DNA of 17,673 nucleotides from CAIXYX01 sp043806415 (GTDB lineage Archaea > Micrarchaeota > Micrarchaeia > Anstonellales > Anstonellaceae). How positions within the stretch are numbered: position 1 is the first letter of the stretch; each line of letters starts with the position of its first letter. This document shows, piece after piece, positions 13,582-17,673 of this stretch. The notes under the pieces were generated by a model. The model did not search any database. It worked only from the letters and a program-made list of their open reading frames with translations, and had not been told where the DNA came from. A program made the translations under genes and the position numbers. Where the stretch lies: contig JAZDHB010000006.1 in NCBI GenBank assembly GCA_043806415.1, forward strand, positions 1 through 17,673. Direction: 5' to 3'.

Positions 13582-13611
13582 CCAGCCCGTTTTTTCCGGC
13601 AAGCCGGCGTC

Positions 13612-15666
13612 TTATTTTTTCCTCGAGCTCTCCACCCGCTCCACCAGCAGGCGGGCCAGGCGCTCGGCATCCTCGCGGGCCAGGCCGTCGATGTGGGCCA
13701 TCGGGCCGGAAGAATCCGTGACCGTGGTGATCCATACGTCCCAGAGGTCGTAATAAACGTCGTACCAGTCCTGGTCGACGTAGATGGACTGGATGTTGCG
13801 GTAGGGCACCACGATCTCGCTCCAGCCGAACACCCCTTTGCGGATGATGAGCACTTCGCGGTTCTCGTCATAGAAATATTTCTTCATGTACAGATTCTCG
13901 TACCAGAGGTGCACCGGCACGGCGACGATGGTGTACAATACAGACAACACCAAAAAGCCGATGGCCACCCAGGAGTACGGCGCCGGGACGAGCACCGAAC
14001 CCAGCATGAGGACCAGCAGGATCTGCACGCTCAGGATGCCGAACGAGCCGACCGTCTTCTTGAGCGGCTTCTTCTTCGAGAGGGGCATCGTCTCGCGCAA
14101 AGGCGTCTTGCTCTTTGGATAATCCATGGCGGTGATCTCCAACAGCTTGGCACGCAGGGCATAGGCGTCCGCCAGTTTGAGATAGGGGATGCGCTCGGTG
14201 AGGAGGGCCTGGAGGGCTTCGGACCGTCTCCGGGCCACGAAGTCCCGCGAGCCGGTTTCGACATGGATCGTGGCCAGGCCGATGAAGCTTTCCAAAAATG
14301 AGCAATAGAGCCGGATGTCCTGTATCTTCTCGTAGCGGATCGTGCGCTTGTATTTTGAGAAGAGGCCGGTTTGGATGGTCAGCCCGTCCGGTCCCAAGGT
14401 GTAGGAATAGACCGATTTTGAGATGAATGCCCCCACGAACGCGATGGCCGCGAACAGGAGGTCAATCCCAATGGAAGCTACGATGAACAGGGCGATCTGG
14501 GCGACAAGACCGATGGAGCTTAGGCCGATGAATACGAACATGAAGATCAGGATCGGCGCGATGACGAATAGGGGGGAGATGCCCACCATCTGGCCCAGCA
14601 CGAACTCGTTGGAATAGGGGTTGGTGCGGATCTGTCCGGCGTAGCCGGCGATTCTTGCCTCTGGCGCCCCGGGCATCTTCGCCGCAGCCTTCGAGCGCGC
14701 GGCCTCTTTGGCCTTCTTTATGTGGCGCTCGATCCGGGCCGTGAGGAAATCGTGCATGGATTTGGCATCCGCCGCGCTCAGGTAGCTGAATCTCGACGAG
14801 ATGGCGGACTGGTATGACATGGACTTCACGGTGAGCGTCTGCAATCCGACCAGCAGGCTCAGGAAATCCTGCGTGGAATTGATGTCCTGGATGTTCTTGT
14901 AGAAGATGAGCGTTTCGGATGGGGTGAGCCAGCCGCGCCGGACATGGATGCCGTCGCTGCGCAAGGAATAGATTTGTGAATCGAATTCCTTTTTCACGTA
15001 GATGGCCAGCGGGATGGCCAGCAGCACCATCAGCAGGACGAGCGGGAAGAAGACGATCAGGAGCAACAAAGTCGTGCCGAAGAATGCGCCGAAGAGCTGC
15101 ACCCAGTACCCTTTCGGATCCGGCTTGAACACGGCCAGCACGTCGGCCTCCGCGCCCTTCGCGCCCGCCGCTCCGGCCGTCTTCTCCGGTTTCTCCCCCT
15201 TCAATTCGCCCATCAGGAACGCGCGCAGCGAATCGGTGGTCGGCTTGTCCATGCCGTCGATGTGCGAGAGGTTCCCGGACGAGAGCGAGGCGGACGAGAA
15301 ATGCAGGTCATAGAGCCCGAATAACCGGTCGAAGATGTCCTGGTCCACGTAGACGTCGGAAATCTTCTCGAGCGGGAGGGTGATGGCATTGGGGAAAAAC
15401 ACCCCTTTCTTGATCTCAAGCCCCCGCTCGGTCAGGTCATAGCCATAGACCCGGAAATACTCCTTCTGGTAGAGATAAATCAGGATGAAATAAGCGGGGA
15501 AACCAACCGCCAGGCAGGCGAGGGTCGCGAGCGGATTCCAGGCCAGCGCGGACGTGAAGAAGCAGAGAGCGAGGATGCCGAACAGGAAAACGGTGCCGAC
15601 GACGGTGCTGATCGTCTTCTTGATGATCTTCTTCTTATTGAGAGGATAGGTGTCTCGCAGGGTCAT
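13612..15666 (-). CDS. Membrane protein with four bPH2 (DUF304/YdbT-like) units
   Basis: A 684-residue membrane protein built from four units, each a hydrophobic TM hairpin followed by a bacterial-PH-type domain. Units span roughly 1-155, 186-315, 355-512 and 520-680. Typical bPH2 phrases are LEIKKGVFFPNAITLPLEKISDVYVDQD, IHVRRGWLTPSETLIFYKNIQDI, LTIQTGLFSKYKRTIRYEKIQDI and LIIRKGVFGWSEIVVPYRNIQSI, given here in part per unit. Units 1 and 4 are close copies (TLRDTYPLNKKK at 2-13 versus PLRETMPLSKKK at 522-533; YVDQD and HIDG in both). Bacillus YdbT has three units. It lies 9 nt downstream of the single-unit gene, matching a ydbS-ydbT pair. Function in archaea unknown; a role in membrane stress is inferred only from Bacillus. 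Confidence 0.88.
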   Translation of the reverse strand: MTLRDTYPLNKKKIIKKTISTVVGTVFLFGILALCFFTSALAWNPLATLACLAVGFPAYFILIYLYQKEYFRVYGYDLTERGLEIKKGVFFPNAITLPLEKISDVYVDQDIFDRLFGLYDLHFSSASLSSGNLSHIDGMDKPTTDSLRAFLMGELKGEKPEKTAGAAGAKGAEADVLAVFKPDPKGYWVQLFGAFFGTTLLLLIVFFPLVLLMVLLAIPLAIYVKKEFDSQIYSLRSDGIHVRRGWLTPSETLIFYKNIQDINSTQDFLSLLVGLQTLTVKSMSYQSAISSRFSYLSAADAKSMHDFLTARIERHIKKAKEAARSKAAAKMPGAPEARIAGYAGQIRTNPYSNEFVLGQMVGISPLFVIAPILIFMFVFIGLSSIGLVAQIALFIVASIGIDLLFAAIAFVGAFISKSVYSYTLGPDGLTIQTGLFSKYKRTIRYEKIQDIRLYCSFLESFIGLATIHVETGSRDFVARRRSEALQALLTERIPYLKLADAYALRAKLLEITAMDYPKSKTPLRETMPLSKKKPLKKTVGSFGILSVQILLVLMLGSVLVPAPYSWVAIGFLVLSVLYTIVAVPVHLWYENLYMKKYFYDENREVLIIRKGVFGWSEIVVPYRNIQSIYVDQDWYDVYYDLWDVWITTVTDSSGPMAHIDGLAREDAERLARLLVERVESSRKK

Positions 15667-15675
15667 GGGATCAAC

Positions 15676-16332
15676 TCATTCCGCCATGCCCCGATGGAGG
15701 CGCGAGAGGGTCAGGACGTCCTCTTTGAATTTTTTCGCCGTCTCGAGCGGCAAGGGCGAGATCACCTCCGAGCTGGCAGGAGTTGAGATGGACACGCTGG
15801 CCAGGTTGAAGATCTTGAGCAGGACATCCTGGCGCACCTGCGCGTCCTGCACGTTCTCATACGGGATCAGGTGGTATGCCGGATTGATGGTGCCTTTGCG
15901 CACGAAGATGTACTCGTCTTGCAGGCTGAAGCGGTACGTGATGAGCATTTTGGAGATATTGATGAAAGCGGATATCCATGCGACGGATAGGAGGATGGCC
16001 AATGAAAGGAGGACGAATGCGATCAGGGAGATGCCGGCCGCGTCCTGGGAACCAGGAATGATTTGCGGGATGGGCACGAGGATGATTAGCACGATTAAAA
16101 GGAAGCCCAGGGCCAGCGCTTGGCCGGCGATGAAGCCGATGATGGACAGGATCTGCGCGAGCGGATGGATCGGCGCATACGTCTTCTCGCCCTCGTTTTC
16201 CAAAATCTTGCGGATCGGCCATGTGGAGCGGGGCGGCGTCACGTATCCATGCGAAGACATCCGGGAAGATTCCGGCTTCTTTAAGCCCGGCTTTTTGTCC
16301 AGTTTTTCATCCACGCCATCTTTTTCGTGCAT
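15676..16332 (-). CDS. bPH2 (DUF304/YdbS-like) membrane protein
   Basis: A 218-residue protein with a charged cytoplasmic N-terminus (1-50), two TM helices (about 60-90 and 100-127) and one bPH2 domain (about 130-210) containing YIFVRKGTINPAYHLIPYEN and the following VQDAQVRQD. It is the first gene of a two-gene operon with the four-unit protein. The ATG at 16332 lies almost on top of a TATA box (16335-16344). An in-frame GTG at codon 7 (16314) sits at exactly the leaderless spacing used by its neighbours and may be the true start, giving 212 residues. There is no ribosome-binding site for either choice. Confidence 0.85.
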   Translation of the reverse strand: MHEKDGVDEKLDKKPGLKKPESSRMSSHGYVTPPRSTWPIRKILENEGEKTYAPIHPLAQILSIIGFIAGQALALGFLLIVLIILVPIPQIIPGSQDAAGISLIAFVLLSLAILLSVAWISAFINISKMLITYRFSLQDEYIFVRKGTINPAYHLIPYENVQDAQVRQDVLLKIFNLASVSISTPASSEVISPLPLETAKKFKEDVLTLSRLHRGMAE

Positions 16333-16334
16333 GC

Positions 16335-16344
16335 TATTTATAAT
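16335..16344 (-). promoter_or_regulatory. TATA box of the bPH2 operon
   Basis: ATTATAAATA on minus, centred 26 nt before the in-frame GTG at 16314 but only a few bases before the ATG at 16332. Either transcription starts downstream of the annotated ATG, or the box at about 16395-16404 (ATTAAA on minus) is used instead. Confidence 0.5.
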
Positions 16345-16393
16345 TTCGATTCGTCGAATGGCACCGGAGCCGGCGCGGCCGGAAGGCGTCGGG

Positions 16394-16401
16394 TTTAATT
16401 A
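16394..16401 (+). promoter_or_regulatory. TATA box of the DUF475 gene
   Basis: TTTAATTA is centred about 26 nt before the ATG at 16423 with no ribosome-binding site, as for mutY, rad50 and the surface protein. A leaderless transcript is inferred. Confidence 0.6.
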
Positions 16402-16422
16402 TTTGCCGAACCACTTTAAATC

Positions 16423-17364
16423 ATGGATTTTGTAGCGATCGCCCTCACCGTGGCCGGCCTGGCGCTGTTCGAGATCATCAGCAGCATCGACAACGCCGTC
16501 ATCAACGCGGAGGTATTGACCAAGATGTCGGAGAAAGCCAGGCGCTGGTTCCTGCGCTACGGGCTCCTGATCGCCGTGTTCGGCATCCGCCTCGCCCTGC
16601 CGCTCGTCATCCTGATGCTGGCCAACCCCGCTTACACGCCGGTCGAGCTTCTGATGTCCTCCTTCTCGGACGACCCGAAGACGGCCCAAGCCGTGGAGGC
16701 CAGCGCGCCCCTGCTGCTCGCGAGCGGCGGGGTGTTCCTGGTTTTCCTCTTCTTCCACTGGCTTTTCCTCGAACCCAAGGCGTTCGGCCTGCACGGCGAG
16801 AAGTTCTTTTTCGAGCAGGGGGTGTGGTTCTACGCGGTCGTATCCGCCCTGCTGGCGGCCGTCATCTGGTTCGCCCTTCCGGTCAATCCGCTGATGGCGT
16901 TCGCGGCCGTGATGGGCTCCACCGCATTCTTCATCATCCACGGCTTCAAGCAGAACGCGGCGGAACACGAGCGGCAGATGCTGGAAGGGAAGGGTTCCGG
17001 CCATATGAGCGACTGGAGCAAGATATTCTATCTCGAGGCGATCGACGCCACGTTCTCCATCGACGGAGTGATCGGCGCGTTTGCCTACACGATGTCCATC
17101 CCCCTCATCGTCCTGGGCAGCGGACTGGGGGCGCTGGTGGTGCGGGAGATGACCATGCGCAACATCGAGTCGGTGAAGAGATACAGATTTCTCAAGAACG
17201 GCGCTATGTACTCGGTCTTCTTCCTGGGAACGGTGATGCTGGCCGACGCGTTCGGCCTGCACGTGCCGGCTTATGCCACGCCACTGGTCACATTTATGAT
17301 CATCGGGTATTTCTTCTACTTGTCGCGGACGGAGCTGAAGAAAGCGGCACCGGCGGTTGCCTGA
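16423..17364 (+). CDS. DUF475 / TerC-like integral membrane protein
   Basis: A 313-residue polytopic protein with about eight or nine TM helices. The two family signatures with acidic residues in the membrane are present: FEIISSIDNAVINAEVL near residue 16-32 and the matching inverted-repeat copy YLEAIDATFSIDGVIGAFA near 204-222. Such pairs of Glu/Asp in DUF475/TerC (LysE superfamily) proteins are thought to carry divalent metal ions, for example manganese export. The cytosolic loop HGFKQNAAEHERQM links the two halves. It is divergent from the bPH2 operon across a 90-bp gap. Transport of metal is inference from the superfamily. A weak hairpin (17365-17380) and a T-tract follow the stop. Confidence 0.9.
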   Translation: MDFVAIALTVAGLALFEIISSIDNAVINAEVLTKMSEKARRWFLRYGLLIAVFGIRLALPLVILMLANPAYTPVELLMSSFSDDPKTAQAVEASAPLLLASGGVFLVFLFFHWLFLEPKAFGLHGEKFFFEQGVWFYAVVSALLAAVIWFALPVNPLMAFAAVMGSTAFFIIHGFKQNAAEHERQMLEGKGSGHMSDWSKIFYLEAIDATFSIDGVIGAFAYTMSIPLIVLGSGLGALVVREMTMRNIESVKRYRFLKNGAMYSVFFLGTVMLADAFGLHVPAYATPLVTFMIIGYFFYLSRTELKKAAPAVA

Positions 17365-17388
17365 CGGGCGGTTTGGCCCGGCCCGCGC

Positions 17389-17399
17389 CTTTTTAATTT
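17389..17399 (+). promoter_or_regulatory. TATA box of tRNA-Arg(GCG), also T-tract after DUF475
   Basis: CTTTTTAATTT is centred about 29 nt before the tRNA start at 17423. The same T-run follows the small GGGC/GCCC hairpin behind the DUF475 stop and may help to end that transcript. Confidence 0.55.
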
Positions 17400-17422
17400 G
17401 CGTTGTACATAAGATGTTTCAA

Positions 17423-17496
17423 GCCCTCGTAGTATAACCTGGATAGTATGCGAGCTTGCGGAGCTTGAGATCCGAGTTCAAATCTTGGCGAGGGCG
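17423..17496 (+). tRNA. tRNA-Arg (anticodon GCG)
   Basis: The acceptor is GCCCTCG (17423-17429) with CGAGGGC (17489-17495), discriminator G17496. The anticodon stem is CGAGC/GCTTG (with one G-T pair), loop TTGCGGA, anticodon GCG. The T-arm is CCGAG-TTCAAAT-CTTGG (17472-17488). No intron, no encoded CCA. It decodes CGC and CGU codons. Confidence 0.94.
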
Positions 17497-17497
17497 T

Positions 17498-17673
17498 CGG
17501 AACCGCAGGGGGAGGGAGCACCCTCCCCCTTCAGTTTCACGTTCCTCCTGATTCCCCCTCCCCCGCCCATCTGTTTTTCTCCCCCTTGGTGGAAAACTCT
17601 GTTTTTAGCCTTTGGGGCCGAAAACACCCCAGCCGCTTCTGCTTCGGCCTGCGGAGGTTCTTTTACCTACCGC
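17498..17673 (+). repeat. tRNA-Arg(GCG) trailer sharing modules with the tRNA-Gly trailer
   Basis: No gene seen. In order it shows GGAACCGCAGG, a hairpin GGGGGAGGG/CCCTCCCCC, TTCAGTTTCA, TCCTCCTGATT, TTTTTCTCCCCCTT, GGGGCCGAAAA and AGCCGCTTC...GCCTGCGGA. Each has a counterpart at 1066-1482 behind tRNA-Gly. A further inverted repeat TGGGG/CCCCA lies near 17612-17630. The element runs off the window end. Confidence 0.75.

Overview
The window is archaeal. It has tRNA genes without an encoded CCA end, one with a bulge-helix-bulge intron in the anticodon loop. It also carries archaeal elongation factor 1-beta next to its usual four-CxxC zinc-ribbon partner, an archaeal-type class I fructose-bisphosphate aldolase, and a Rad50 with a zinc hook. 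TATA boxes sit about 26 nt ahead of several ATGs, as expected for leaderless mRNAs. The compact layout and the several anchored, coiled-coil proteins without clear homologues would fit a DPANN archaeon such as Micrarchaeota or Diapherotrites, but that is only a guess.

Left part (1-5449): aldolase (minus) and tRNA-Gly(GCC) (plus) diverge from one AT-rich promoter. About 460 bp of tightly packed perfect hairpins and repeats of the tRNA-Gly 3' end follow. Next come mutY with an intact C-terminal Nudix box, a convergent signal-peptide/TM-anchored surface protein, a promoter-linked 5' fragment of tRNA-Arg, the complete intron-bearing tRNA-Arg(TCT), and an inositol monophosphatase/FBPase-family gene starting 2 nt after the tRNA.

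Middle (5446-9540): a degenerate kinase-like protein on the minus strand, converging on the phosphatase gene with overlapping stops inside a perfect palindrome. It is divergent from a two-gene surface operon: an NHL-type beta-propeller with a helical stalk and TM anchor, then a two-TM protein with a helical outer domain. This operon ends at a hairpin/T-tract terminator.

Right part (9576-17673): a minus-strand series from right to left of zinc ribbon, EF-1beta, a SAM methyltransferase and rad50 (no mre11 in view). Then a two-gene minus-strand bPH2 (DUF304/YdbS-YdbT-like) membrane operon whose large member carries four bPH2 units, and a divergent DUF475/TerC-like membrane protein. The window ends with tRNA-Arg(GCG) and a trailer that shares its building blocks with the tRNA-Gly trailer.

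The most unusual content is non-coding. All three tRNA loci are associated with perfect hairpin modules: in the trailers of tRNA-Gly and tRNA-Arg(GCG), and in the intron and upstream fragment of tRNA-Arg(TCT). The two trailers share a common backbone into which hairpins appear to have been inserted, which looks like a tRNA-associated palindromic element family.
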